A stretch of 64,000 nucleotides of DNA from Prevotella sp. UBA6994 (GCA_002449845.1 DJXW01000017.1:5942-69941); one strand, 5' to 3'. Shown: positions 1 through 7,926, counted from the stretch's first letter. Translations and numbers: made by a program. The notes: generated by a model from the sequence alone, not told the origin.

Positions 1-1066
1 GGAAGAAGGTGCCGCGCGGGATGAGAATGGCCTGTTCGGGCTGACCCAATTCGAGATCGATGTAATAAGTCTGCCCCGTGCGGATGTTCTCAGGGCGCTC
101 ACCTCGGAAAATGAAATCACAACGGAACTTCCCTTCACGCACCTCAGGATAGACCTTGCGCACCTGCAATTGATACTGTTTATCTCCGCGAGAGAAAGTA
201 GCGGTGAGTCCTTGTCGCACACGGTCAATATAATGTTCATCAATTTGTGCCTGCACCTTATAGTCAGAGAGGTCGTTCAACTGACCAATCTTCTGACCGG
301 GTTGGATGCTCTGCCCTAACTCCACATCGAGCAGACCCAGTTCACCATCAATGGCAGATCGTACTTCCAGTTTGCTCCTTCGCTGACGCACCAACACCAC
401 GTTGCGGCGCATGTTCTGCAGGTTATCCTCCATTTGGTCCATCTGCACGGAGCGATAGATGGAATCCTGCTTCAGACGTTTCGTGACCAGTGAACGCTTT
501 TTGGCAGACAGTTGATAATCTTCTTGCGACTGGATATAGTTTTCTCGGCTAATCAACTTCTCTCGGAACAGTCGTTTGTTCTGCTCAAAGGTGCGTTGTT
601 TCCGTTGCGTGTCCATATCCAACTGAGCCTCTTCTGTCTGGTTGTTCAGTCGGTCTTGTTGCATCGCCACCTGCGTATTTCGCAACAGATTCTGCTTCTC
701 AGCCAGTTCGGCTTCTGCATTCAGGATCTGGAGGTCGAGATTCGAGTTAGAGAGGCGCACGATGACATCACCTTTCTTCACGTGTGTACCTTCTTCCACC
801 ACTTTCTCCATCACGATGCCACCTTCTTCGGGTGAGATCTGCACCACCTGAATGGGCAGCACCTGTCCGTTGGTACGTACATAATCCTTAAACTCTGCCC
901 GCCGTACATCACTGATGGTCAACTCGTCTTTCATGACTTTCAGCGTCGAGGCATGATTGCCAAATGCAAGCCAGCACACAATAATCAAAAGCAGGCTTCC
1001 TCCCGCCGCATACGGCCAATACTTCATCAGCCTCTGTGTCTTCGTCTTTTCTATCACTCTGTCCAT
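1..1066 (-). CDS. HlyD-family efflux periplasmic adaptor, 3' end cut by window edge
   Basis: Membrane-fusion adaptor that would bridge an inner-membrane ABC exporter to the TolC-type channel encoded just upstream. About 355 residues are visible and the C-terminus lies outside the window. One N-terminal membrane segment (YAAGGSLLLIIVCWLAF, about residues 18-35) is followed by a first lipoyl half (ISPEEGGIVMEKVVEEGTHV), a long helical hairpin rich in Q, R and E (about residues 110-215), then the second lipoyl half (DGELGLLDVELGQSIQPGQK) and the start of the barrel domain. ATG at 1066 overlaps the end of the tolC-like gene by 13 bases, so the two are translationally coupled. In Bacteroidetes such pairs normally precede MacB/FtsX-type ABC genes, which would be off the left edge. 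Family call is firm; substrate unknown. Confidence 0.9.
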   Translation of the reverse strand, partial: MDRVIEKTKTQRLMKYWPYAAGGSLLLIIVCWLAFGNHASTLKVMKDELTISDVRRAEFKDYVRTNGQVLPIQVVQISPEEGGIVMEKVVEEGTHVKKGDVIVRLSNSNLDLQILNAEAELAEKQNLLRNTQVAMQQDRLNNQTEEAQLDMDTQRKQRTFEQNKRLFREKLISRENYIQSQEDYQLSAKKRSLVTKRLKQDSIYRSVQMDQMEDNLQNMRRNVVLVRQRRSKLEVRSAIDGELGLLDVELGQSIQPGQKIGQLNDLSDYKVQAQIDEHYIDRVRQGLTATFSRGDKQYQLQVRKVYPEVREGKFRCDFIFRGERPENIRTGQTYYIDLELGQPEQAILIPRGTFF

Positions 1067-2409
1067 ATCGTTTCACCTTTATAATATCTTACCAATTGTT
1101 CTTTAACCATTGCCATCAACTGGCATTGCAGCAGCGTTGCTTTCGACTTCAGCAACTGGGTTGATGTTGTGTGCAGATCGATGGCTGTGCTTAGTCCCTC
1201 TTCAAACTGTCGTCGCGTCAACTGATAGGCGATGCTGTCTGCCTCCACTTTCTTTGCCATCTGCTCCGTCTGTTTCAGGTAACCTTTCCAGTCCTGCCAT
1301 GCTTCACGACTCAGTTTCTCCAGTTCTTGTCGTTTCTGTTCGTAGTTCTCGCGGGCTTTCAGATAATTATTCTTTGCCTTTCGGATGTTGGTAATAGTTT
1401 GCAGACGATTGAACAGGGGAATCCTCAACGTGGCAACAACATACTCACCCATATTGTTATTGAATTGTGTATGGAAAGGTCGAGTCGCATTTGAATGCAA
1501 CGTATGGTAATAAGTGGTGTTCAGACCCGCACTCAAAGAGAGAGAGGGAAAAAATTCAGCGCGAGCCTGACGCCACTCATGTTTGGCTGTTTCCATCTGG
1601 AAACGAGCGACAGCCTCACCCCCTACCCCTCTCGCAAGGAGAGGAGGACAGTTACTTCCGTCGCTGAAGTTTTCAATAACAGAACTATTAACTTCCCTCT
1701 CCTTGCGAGAAGGATCGGGGGTGAGGCTTTTCTCTATCGGATAGCCCATTTCTCTTTTCAGTTCCAACAAGGCAGAAGCCAAGAGATTCTGCTGACGGGT
1801 CAACTCGTAGTCGGCCTCAGCCTTCTGTGATTCTACCTGAGCCACATCGGCAGTACTCTTGCGTCCCACCTCTTCCAATAGGCGCGTCTGTCGAAGCAGC
1901 AGTTCCGTCTCCTCCACTTTCTCGCCAGCCATTTTGACCAAGCCCTCGTAATAAGCGACATTGGTAAAAGCCTGAAGGACGTTGAGGGCTGTCTGGCTCT
2001 GACTTTGTAGCAGCGCAGATTGTCCCATCAACACACTGGCTTTAGCGGCACGCAGAGCATGGACGCGACTGAACCCGTCGAATATGGGCAGTGAAGCCTG
2101 CAAGGAGTAACCATTATAAAAGGTGCTCACATTGGTGTAACCGTTGGTCTCAGGGTCTATGGCGCGTCCGAAGTTGTATTGAGCACCAATGCTGGCTTCT
2201 ACATCTGGAAGGAACCGTCCGATGGCTCCAACCTTCTGTGCCTTGTAGTTGTCCAATTCCAACTCAGCACGCTTCACCTCATGATTGTGCTCTACAGCAT
2301 ATTTCATACACTGTTGCATCGTCCAGGTGGTCTGCGCAGCAGAAGGAATAACCGCAAGCGCAAGGCATATTATCAACATTTGTTTCATACTCATTATTTT
2401 TATTCGCAA
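1054..2409 (-). CDS. TolC-family outer-membrane efflux protein with an in-frame palindromic insert
   Basis: Outer-membrane channel of a tripartite exporter, first gene of the operon with the HlyD adaptor. 451 residues: signal peptide (cleavage after SAAQ, about residue 26; a start at the second Met, MKQMLIICLALAV, is equally plausible), then two OEP helical-hairpin repeats with the usual alternating Q/E/A-rich heptads and a beta segment around FNNNMGEYVVATLRIPLFNR. Odd feature: residues about 228-266 (SLTPDPSRKERE ... PLLARGVGGEAV) do not look like OEP sequence and are encoded by a 115-bp inverted-repeat element (1613-1727). The reading frame passes through it intact, so the gene may still be functional. 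Divergent from the response regulator at 2542, whose operator region lies between. Confidence 0.9.
   Translation of the reverse strand: MRIKIMSMKQMLIICLALAVIPSAAQTTWTMQQCMKYAVEHNHEVKRAELELDNYKAQKVGAIGRFLPDVEASIGAQYNFGRAIDPETNGYTNVSTFYNGYSLQASLPIFDGFSRVHALRAAKASVLMGQSALLQSQSQTALNVLQAFTNVAYYEGLVKMAGEKVEETELLLRQTRLLEEVGRKSTADVAQVESQKAEADYELTRQQNLLASALLELKREMGYPIEKSLTPDPSRKEREVNSSVIENFSDGSNCPPLLARGVGGEAVARFQMETAKHEWRQARAEFFPSLSLSAGLNTTYYHTLHSNATRPFHTQFNNNMGEYVVATLRIPLFNRLQTITNIRKAKNNYLKARENYEQKRQELEKLSREAWQDWKGYLKQTEQMAKKVEADSIAYQLTRRQFEEGLSTAIDLHTTSTQLLKSKATLLQCQLMAMVKEQLVRYYKGETIWTE
1613..1727. repeat. Palindromic element inserted in frame inside the tolC-like gene
   Basis: Left arm 1613-1644 and right arm 1695-1727 are inverted copies with three mismatches over about 32 bases; they start GCCTCACCCCC and contain CTCGCAAGGAGAGG. 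The 50-base core is unrelated. On the minus strand the element is translated as part of the TolC-like protein. It resembles the mobile palindromic elements that add peptide segments to proteins, such as Rickettsia palindromic elements; that comparison is by analogy only. Confidence 0.8.
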
Positions 2410-2468
2410 CGCAAAGGTATGGCTTTCCCCTTATGCTGCCAAACATTTTAACGCAACCACATGCAGAA

Positions 2469-2508
2469 TGTCTAAAAATTAGACACCTCTCTGTATGATT
2501 TTTAGACA
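2469..2508. promoter_or_regulatory. Twin 17-bp palindromic operator between tolC-like gene and response regulator
   Basis: TGTCTAAAAATTAGACA at 2469-2485 has perfect 7-base arms (TGTCTAA/TTAGACA). A second copy, TGTATGATTTTTAGACA at 2492-2508, keeps one arm. Centres are 23 bp apart, about two helical turns. The sites lie where the -33 region of the regulator promoter should be and in the tolC leader. The likeliest binder is the Fis-type response regulator encoded next door, acting on both divergent operons; that assignment is inferred. Confidence 0.6.
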
Positions 2509-2517
2509 GAATCTTTA

Positions 2518-2525
2518 TATATTTG
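2518..2525 (+). promoter_or_regulatory. -7 box for the response regulator/histidine kinase operon
   Basis: TATATTTG followed by C matches the Bacteroidetes -7 consensus TAnnTTTG. There is no good -33 TTTG; the operator half-site occupies that place, as expected of an activator-dependent or autoregulated promoter. ATG follows 16 bases after the box. Confidence 0.65.
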
Positions 2526-2541
2526 CAGGCAAAAAGAATGT

Positions 2542-3066
2542 ATGAGCAAATACGGAACCATATTAATCGTCGATGACAACACGTCTATCCTGACAGCGAT
2601 GCGCTATGTGCTGGATGGAACGTTTGAGCGCATCCTAATGCTGACTCAGCCTGACAACATCCTTAAAACAATGGCGCAGGAAGAGATAGACATCGTGCTA
2701 TTAGACATGAACTTTACTCTTGGCGTGAACAGTGGACAGGAAGGACTTTTCTGGCTTCGTGCCATTCAAAAGCAGCATCCTCAGACACCCGTTGTACTGC
2801 TGACAGCATACGCTGATGTGTCGCTGGCAGTAAAAGGCTTGAAAAGTGGAGCAGCCGACTTCATCACCAAACCCTGGGACAATGATGAACTCATACGCAA
2901 GCTGAAGGATGTGCTCGACATGCAACAGGAGATTGTCAGTCTGGACGAGGTGGAGAAGGAACATATCCGTCGCACCCTCGACCGCTGTCACGGTAATCTC
3001 ACACAGGCTGCTGAGCTATTGGGCATTACCCGTCAGACACTGTATAATAAGATGAAAAGACTTTAG
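2542..3066 (+). CDS. Response regulator, receiver plus Fis-type HTH, no AAA+ domain
   Basis: 174 residues. Receiver domain about 1-125: acidic pair DD at 11-12, phospho-acceptor D55 (IVLLDMNF), T88 and K110 (ITKPWD). A linker leads to a Fis-type helix-turn-helix at the C-terminus (GNLTQAAELLGITRQTLYNKMKRL region). This is the layout of NtrC-family regulators with the central sigma-54 AAA+ domain missing, as in ActR/PrrA-type proteins. The kinase gene follows after 45 bases, and the divergent operator probably makes it regulator of the HlyD/TolC exporter. Start is fixed by the promoter at 2518-2525. Confidence 0.9.
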   Translation: MSKYGTILIVDDNTSILTAMRYVLDGTFERILMLTQPDNILKTMAQEEIDIVLLDMNFTLGVNSGQEGLFWLRAIQKQHPQTPVVLLTAYADVSLAVKGLKSGAADFITKPWDNDELIRKLKDVLDMQQEIVSLDEVEKEHIRRTLDRCHGNLTQAAELLGITRQTLYNKMKRL

Positions 3067-3069
3067 TTC

Positions 3070-3111
3070 ATTGAAGATTGAAGATTGAAAATTGAAGATT
3101 GAAGATTGAAG
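3070..3111 (+). repeat. Six heptamer repeats (ATTGAAG) filling the gap before the kinase start
   Basis: Six consecutive copies of ATTGAAG (one is ATTGAAA) run from just after the regulator stop to the ATG at 3112. They occupy the whole ribosome-entry region. A 7-base unit prone to slippage here would change the spacing and any upstream-start reading frame of the kinase. Confidence 0.85.
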
Positions 3112-4020
3112 ATGATGATTGCCTTATATATAATAATAGGTGTAGCTTTGCTTGCGCTTATCATCTGGACCATCCGTCGTCAACGGTCGTTGAAGCTGCG
3201 CGCTCATCTGATGCAGGAGGCAATGCGTAATCATGACTTCACCTTCCGACTGCCTACCGATGGACTGTTGCCAGGAGAGCGAGCCATGCAACAGACACTC
3301 AACCAAATGGGCGAAACCATCCGTCAGCAGGTGAATCAAAGCGAGGTGGAATCATGGGAACGACTGACCCGTGTACTGACCCATGAGATGATGAACGCCA
3401 CGGCTCCCATCACCAGCATCAGCCAGTTGATGTTGGGACGAGAAGATGTGAAAGGCACTCCACTTGAACCAGGCATTCAAGCCATCTACGACACCAGTCG
3501 CCACCTGAGCGACTTCGTGTCCAATTACCGCAAGATGTCGGAATTAGAAAAACCAGTGTTGACAGATGTGTCATTCAGTCCTCTTTTGGAAGATGTCTGC
3601 AAGGCTTATCCAGAACTGACGTGGGAGATAAGCATCCACAACGACATCACAGTCAAGGCTGATGTTGGAATGTTGCGACAGGTGCTGATGAATATGACGA
3701 AAAATGCAAAGGAAGCTGGAGCCAAGAAAATAACCATAGAACAAATAGACGATTCCTCAAACAATCAGAAATTGACGCTCTTCATCGGTAATGACGGTCT
3801 GCCCATCCCTGCAGAAAACCGCCAGTCGCTCTTTATTCCCTTCTTCACGACGAAAAGAAACGGCAACGGCATAGGTCTTTCTCTAAGTCGCCGTATGATG
3901 GTGCAACAAGGTGGAATGCTCGATCTTGCCGAAAAACAACTGTTTGGTTGTCACGCAGGGTTTATCCTCACTATTCAGATGAAGACTCTAAATGACAAAA
4001 CAAATACCTTAAAACGTTAA
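3112..4020 (+). CDS. Sensor histidine kinase, short, single N-terminal membrane segment
   Basis: 302 residues from the ATG at 3112; a TTG at 3106 is in frame but lies in the heptamer repeat. One membrane helix (residues 3-20), a short linker, then the HisKA-like helix with H91 (RVLTHEMMNATAPI) and an HATPase_c domain: N box (LMNMTKNAKEAG), G1 (IGNDGLPI) and G2 (NGNGIGLSLSRRMM). There is no periplasmic sensor loop and only one membrane pass, so it may sense membrane or cytoplasmic signals. Partner of the regulator at 2542. Such short kinases beside RND/ABC exporter operons are common in Bacteroidetes. Confidence 0.9.
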   Translation: MMIALYIIIGVALLALIIWTIRRQRSLKLRAHLMQEAMRNHDFTFRLPTDGLLPGERAMQQTLNQMGETIRQQVNQSEVESWERLTRVLTHEMMNATAPITSISQLMLGREDVKGTPLEPGIQAIYDTSRHLSDFVSNYRKMSELEKPVLTDVSFSPLLEDVCKAYPELTWEISIHNDITVKADVGMLRQVLMNMTKNAKEAGAKKITIEQIDDSSNNQKLTLFIGNDGLPIPAENRQSLFIPFFTTKRNGNGIGLSLSRRMMVQQGGMLDLAEKQLFGCHAGFILTIQMKTLNDKTNTLKR

Positions 4021-4065
4021 TTCTTGGATGAGCGAACATTAGTGTTTGTTATGAAAACTGACAAA

Positions 4066-4408
4066 AAAGGGCTCTCCAGAATGCGATATTCTTCACCAAC
4101 TCATCCGTCGGTCAAAAAAATGACGATTTTTTGATGTTTATATAACCAACTGATTTTTAACTACTTATAAAACAAACCAAATATTTATGCACTCAAATTC
4201 AGTATTTTTATGCAGAAAAAGGCATGATTTGAGTCTTCATAACTGATTATTTTAGCTCGCTAACATATATGTTTACGCTCGTAACATATATAGTTAAGAC
4301 AACAACTATATACTTTACGAGTAAAAACACACTTTTTGGTATCAGAAAATACGTTATTTTAGCTTCGTCAATTCTCTTTGAAGATTTTCCACGAAAATTT
4401 TTTGTCGG
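4066..4408 (+). repeat. Dispersed intergenic element, copy 1
   Basis: The non-coding interval 4021-4494 between the convergent kinase and SulP genes. This 343-bp stretch is homologous, in opposite orientation, to 49261-49607. Shared blocks in order: AAAAAGGGCTCTCCA, TGCGATATT, GGTC plus A-run, ATATTTATGCACTC, TTTATGCAGAAA, an array of four 15-mers at 21-bp spacing (4240-4317), and TTTTTGT near the end. No credible ORF. Function unknown; candidates are a protein-binding array, a nucleoid site, a non-coding RNA or a non-autonomous mobile element. Confidence 0.85.
4240..4317. repeat. Four 15-bp near-palindromes at exactly 21-bp spacing (copy 1)
   Basis: Units begin at 4240, 4261, 4282 and 4303: TAACTGATTATTTTA, TAACATATATGTTTA, TAACATATATAGTTA, CAACTATATACTTTA. 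Spacers are GCTCGC, CGCTCG and AGACAA. The consensus TAAC-N7-GTTA has dyad symmetry, and 21 bp is two helical turns, so bound dimers would line up on one face. The matching array at 49353-49430 has the same unit length and period. Confidence 0.85.
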
Positions 4409-4425
4409 TAATTTTCGTCATTATT

Positions 4426-4472
4426 AAAAAAAAAAAAACCACACATCATTACGACGTGTGGTATTTTTTCAT
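4426..4472. terminator. Bidirectional terminator between kinase and SulP gene
   Basis: Stem CCACAC/GTGTGG (4439-4461) is preceded by 13 A and followed by a T-rich run, so it can act in both directions. It serves mainly the minus-strand SulP gene ending at 4495. Confidence 0.85.
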
Positions 4473-4494
4473 GTTATCTATCGAATAGTGAGAC

Positions 4495-6174
4495 TTATGC
4501 CGCAACTATTTCCTTAGCTCTGCTTAATGCCAAATCAATGTGATTGCAAATGTTTTCCTCACCTAAGAGTTCGGGGAAGCCATTGCGTTTCAAGACCTTC
4601 TCTACCTTCTCGTTCACACCCGACAAGACAATGGTGATTCCTTCTTTCTGACTCATCAGACACATGTTTTCAAGATTGTGCAATCCCGTGGAGTCAATGA
4701 ACGGTACCTTTCTCATTCGGATGATGCGCACCTTCGGACGATGACCGTAACGTCCCATAATATCTTCAAAGCGGTTACCAGCCCCAAAGAAATAAGGACC
4801 ATTGATTTCGTACACCTCCACGCCCTTGGGAATAGTCAGGTGTTCCAAGTTGCCTCGTTCCATGTCTGCATCTTCGTTTAAGTCTATCTCTTCGTAAATC
4901 ATCTTCACATCAGTGGTCTCTGACATTCGTTTCATGAAGAGCAAACAAGCGCAAATGATGCCAACCTCAATGGCTATGGTCAAATCGAAGATGATTGTGA
5001 GGAAGAAGGTAAGGAGCAACACGGTAATATCGCTTTTGGGATTGCGCATGAGCGCCAGGAACGAACGCCATCCACTCATACCATAGCTGACAACCACCAG
5101 CACTCCTGCCAGACAAGCCATCGGGATGTATTGGGCAAAGGGCATCAGGAACAAGAATATGAGCAACAATACACATGCGTGAATAACACCGGCAATGGGG
5201 GTACGTCCGCCATTGTTGATATTGGTCATGGTACGGGCAATGGCTCCCGTGGCAGGTATTCCACCAAACAACGGTGATACGAGATTGGCTATTCCCTGTC
5301 CAATCAACTCGGTATTGGAATTATGATGGTCACCAATGACACCATCCGCAACGGTGGCGGACAACAAAGACTCTATGGCTCCTAATACAGCAATGGTCAT
5401 TGCGGGGGCTACCAATCCCTTGATGGTCTCCCATGACAAGGTTGGAACCACAGCTTCGGGCAGTTGGGAATCGATGCTAAACCTATCACCAATGGTCTCA
5501 ATACTGTTGACTCCTGCATATTGTTTGAGCAACAGCGTAACGACGGTCATCACTACGATTGCTACCAACGAACCAGGAATGCGCTTGCTAAACTGAGGAA
5601 TAACAGCAATGATAGCTACACTTGCCAAGCCTACCATCGCACTCCACCAATCAATGTTTCCTATATGTTGGAAATAGATAATCCACTTCTCGATGAAATC
5701 ACTGGGCACGTTATCTATCTGCATACCCAACAAATCCTTGATTTGCGTGGTAAAGATGGTTACGGCAATACCACTCGTAAATCCCACGATAATGGGATAA
5801 GGAATATACTTGATAATGGTTCCTAATCGCAAGAGTCCGAAACCTATCAAAAACACACCTGCCATCAGTGTGGCAATGGTGAGTCCCTGAATACCATACT
5901 GATTGATGATGCCAGCCACAATCACGATGAATGCTCCCGTGGGTCCACCTATCTGCACCTTGCTTCCTCCAAAAACAGAAATGAGCAAACCAGCCACGAT
6001 AGCGGTGATAATACCTTTTTCGGGCGAAACCCCAGAGGCAATACCAAACGCGATTGCCAATGGCAACGCCACAATGCCGACAATGACACCCGACATCAAA
6101 TCGGCAACAAATGTCTTTTTGTCGTAATTCCTCAATGCCGAAAACATCTTCGGCTTAAAATCAAATGTCTTCAT
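4495..6174 (-). CDS. SulP-family inorganic anion transporter with STAS domain
   Basis: 559 residues from the ATG at 6174 (MKTFDFKPKMF). An upstream in-frame ATG at 6225 is excluded because the -7 box at 6203-6210 lies inside that extension. About ten to twelve membrane segments, starting with LMSGVIVGIVALPLAIAFGIASG; the SulP signature region includes GLLISVFGGSKVQIGGPTGAFIVIV. The C-terminal STAS domain (about the last 110 residues) has IDSTGLHNLENM. The family moves sulfate, bicarbonate or other anions by symport or exchange; the substrate cannot be read from sequence. Monocistronic by context, with its own promoter and terminator. Confidence 0.93.
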   Translation of the reverse strand: MKTFDFKPKMFSALRNYDKKTFVADLMSGVIVGIVALPLAIAFGIASGVSPEKGIITAIVAGLLISVFGGSKVQIGGPTGAFIVIVAGIINQYGIQGLTIATLMAGVFLIGFGLLRLGTIIKYIPYPIIVGFTSGIAVTIFTTQIKDLLGMQIDNVPSDFIEKWIIYFQHIGNIDWWSAMVGLASVAIIAVIPQFSKRIPGSLVAIVVMTVVTLLLKQYAGVNSIETIGDRFSIDSQLPEAVVPTLSWETIKGLVAPAMTIAVLGAIESLLSATVADGVIGDHHNSNTELIGQGIANLVSPLFGGIPATGAIARTMTNINNGGRTPIAGVIHACVLLLIFLFLMPFAQYIPMACLAGVLVVVSYGMSGWRSFLALMRNPKSDITVLLLTFFLTIIFDLTIAIEVGIICACLLFMKRMSETTDVKMIYEEIDLNEDADMERGNLEHLTIPKGVEVYEINGPYFFGAGNRFEDIMGRYGHRPKVRIIRMRKVPFIDSTGLHNLENMCLMSQKEGITIVLSGVNEKVEKVLKRNGFPELLGEENICNHIDLALSRAKEIVAA

Positions 6175-6202
6175 TAAAAACGTTATCCTTGAAATACGAT
6201 TG

Positions 6203-6210
6203 CAAAGGTA
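6203..6210 (-). promoter_or_regulatory. -7 box for SulP gene
   Basis: TACCTTTG on the minus strand, followed by C. It fixes the SulP start at 6174 rather than 6225. Confidence 0.7.
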
Positions 6211-6310
6211 GGAAATATTGTCCAAACCTGATACAATCTACATACATTATCTATAAAAATACGTGCAAATCTTGATTTACTTCTGCTTCATATAGAATGA
6301 TAACGAAAAA

Positions 6311-6360
6311 AAGAACCATTTCAGCAAGCATTGTGCTATACTGAAATGGCTCTTGGATTA
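6311..6360 (-). terminator. Terminator of the POT transporter operon
   Basis: A 14-base stem with one G-T pair (6311-6324 with 6341-6354) lies 33 bases after the POT stop and is followed on the minus strand by a T-run (CTTTTTTTCG). Confidence 0.8.
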
Positions 6361-6386
6361 TAATGATATCGATTGTATTAAATGTA

Positions 6387-7922
6387 TTATGCTACTTTCT
6401 CCAATCTCTTCATCATGGCAAACATGAAGGCTGCAGAGATCAAGCAAAGAACGATGAATACACCCCAGACAATCCATAAAGGCAGGTCACCCCAAAGATA
6501 ACCACCTACACTGACGAGCTTGTTTCCGATGGCTGTTGCTCCAAACCATCCACCCATCATCAAACCTTTGTACTTGGGAGGAGCCACCTTCGATACGAAG
6601 GAGATTCCCATAGGAGATAACAGAAGTTCGCCGAAGGTGAGGATGAGATACGTAGAAATCAACCAATAAGGAGAAACAAGAGGTCCAAGTTCGCCCGACT
6701 CAGCGAGAGCAGCCTGTTCGTTAGGTGTCAACAATCCTTGGGAAGCAAACATCATAATAAAGAAAGCTGCCGCTGCCACCAACATACCGTAAGCAATCTT
6801 ACGTGGAGCAGAAGGTTCCTTACCCTTATTTGCCAATGATGCAAAGATAGCCATGGAAACAGGTGTCAATGCTACCACATAGAAAGGATTGAATTGCTGG
6901 AAGATAGGAGCAGAAATGTCGATAGTGCCCGTAGCTTGATAGTATTTATAAATGAGAACTCCAAGAGAAGCCAATACAACCAAAGCGGAAATCATTTTTG
7001 CCTTCTGCGTCTTGCTCTGGAAGAATGAGAAGCCAGCATATACGATGAAGATAATCATCACGAGATTGAATACATCGAAAGGCATGGTATGAACTCCAGA
7101 AGCTGTCTTTGCCGTAAATTCATCAGCAAAATAGGTAAGTGAAAGACCATTCTGATGAAATGCCATCCAGAAGAAAATCACGACAGCAAAAACGAGACAC
7201 AAGGCAACAATGCGCTGTTTAGTCTCTTCCTTGGAAAGCTCAGGCTCAGCTGCAACAGAAGCAGCCTTAGAAGAATCATTCTTTTTTCCACCTTCAGTAT
7301 GACGGAAAGTGCCACGGAAAGCATAATAAATCGCAATGGAGAGAATGAGTGATGCACAAGCCACGGCAAATGCAAAATGGTAAGCCTCACCAGGAGCAGT
7401 ATAACCAAGATTGTTTTTAGCATACTCTGAAATCTCGATGGCTGCTGTAGGTGCAAAGAGCGCACCAATATTAATCGCCATATAGAAAATAGAGAAGCCA
7501 GCATCACGTTTGTCTGCATACTTGGGATCATCATAAAGATTACCAACCATTACCTGTAGATTACCTTTGAAGAGACCTGTTCCAAAACTGACAAGTACCA
7601 ATGCAATAAGCATTGCCACGAGACCTACTGTCTTACCACCCAACGGAACAGACAAAAGCAGATAACCCAAAAACATGATGACGATACCAATGGTAACCAT
7701 CTTGCCGAATCCAAACTTATCGGCCATGATACCACCTAAAATAGGGAGGAAATAAACAAGCATGAGGAAATCACCATAGATTTCTCCTGCCCATCCAGCA
7801 TCGAGACCAAAATTGGCCCTTAAAAACAAAGCGAAAACGGCTATCATCGTGTAATAGCCAAAGCGTTCACCGGTGTTGGCCAATGCCAACGCATAAAGTC
7901 CTTTCGGTTGTCCTTCGAACAT
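6387..7922 (-). CDS. POT/PTR-family proton-dependent oligopeptide transporter
   Basis: 511 residues from the ATG at 7922 (MFEGQPKGLYALAL); the ATG at 7955 would overlap the preceding gene. Hallmarks: the ERFxYY motif (NTGERFGYYTM), the PTR2 motif (FSIFYMAINIGALFAP), about 14 membrane segments and a cytoplasmic loop rich in K and E. It imports di- and tripeptides with protons through the inner membrane. The start sits 4 bases after the stop of the beta-barrel gene, so it is the last gene of a LysM-barrel-POT operon. Confidence 0.93.
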   Translation of the reverse strand: MFEGQPKGLYALALANTGERFGYYTMIAVFALFLRANFGLDAGWAGEIYGDFLMLVYFLPILGGIMADKFGFGKMVTIGIVIMFLGYLLLSVPLGGKTVGLVAMLIALVLVSFGTGLFKGNLQVMVGNLYDDPKYADKRDAGFSIFYMAINIGALFAPTAAIEISEYAKNNLGYTAPGEAYHFAFAVACASLILSIAIYYAFRGTFRHTEGGKKNDSSKAASVAAEPELSKEETKQRIVALCLVFAVVIFFWMAFHQNGLSLTYFADEFTAKTASGVHTMPFDVFNLVMIIFIVYAGFSFFQSKTQKAKMISALVVLASLGVLIYKYYQATGTIDISAPIFQQFNPFYVVALTPVSMAIFASLANKGKEPSAPRKIAYGMLVAAAAFFIMMFASQGLLTPNEQAALAESGELGPLVSPYWLISTYLILTFGELLLSPMGISFVSKVAPPKYKGLMMGGWFGATAIGNKLVSVGGYLWGDLPLWIVWGVFIVLCLISAAFMFAMMKRLEKVA

Positions 7923-7926
7923 GATA

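Noticed and set aside
1467..1830. Plus-strand ORFs opposite tolC
   Set aside because: Shadow frames through the palindromic insert; the TolC-like frame explains the region.
4240..4317. CRISPR-like appearance of regular repeats
   Set aside because: Units are 15 bp with 6-bp spacers, far below CRISPR dimensions, and there are no cas genes.
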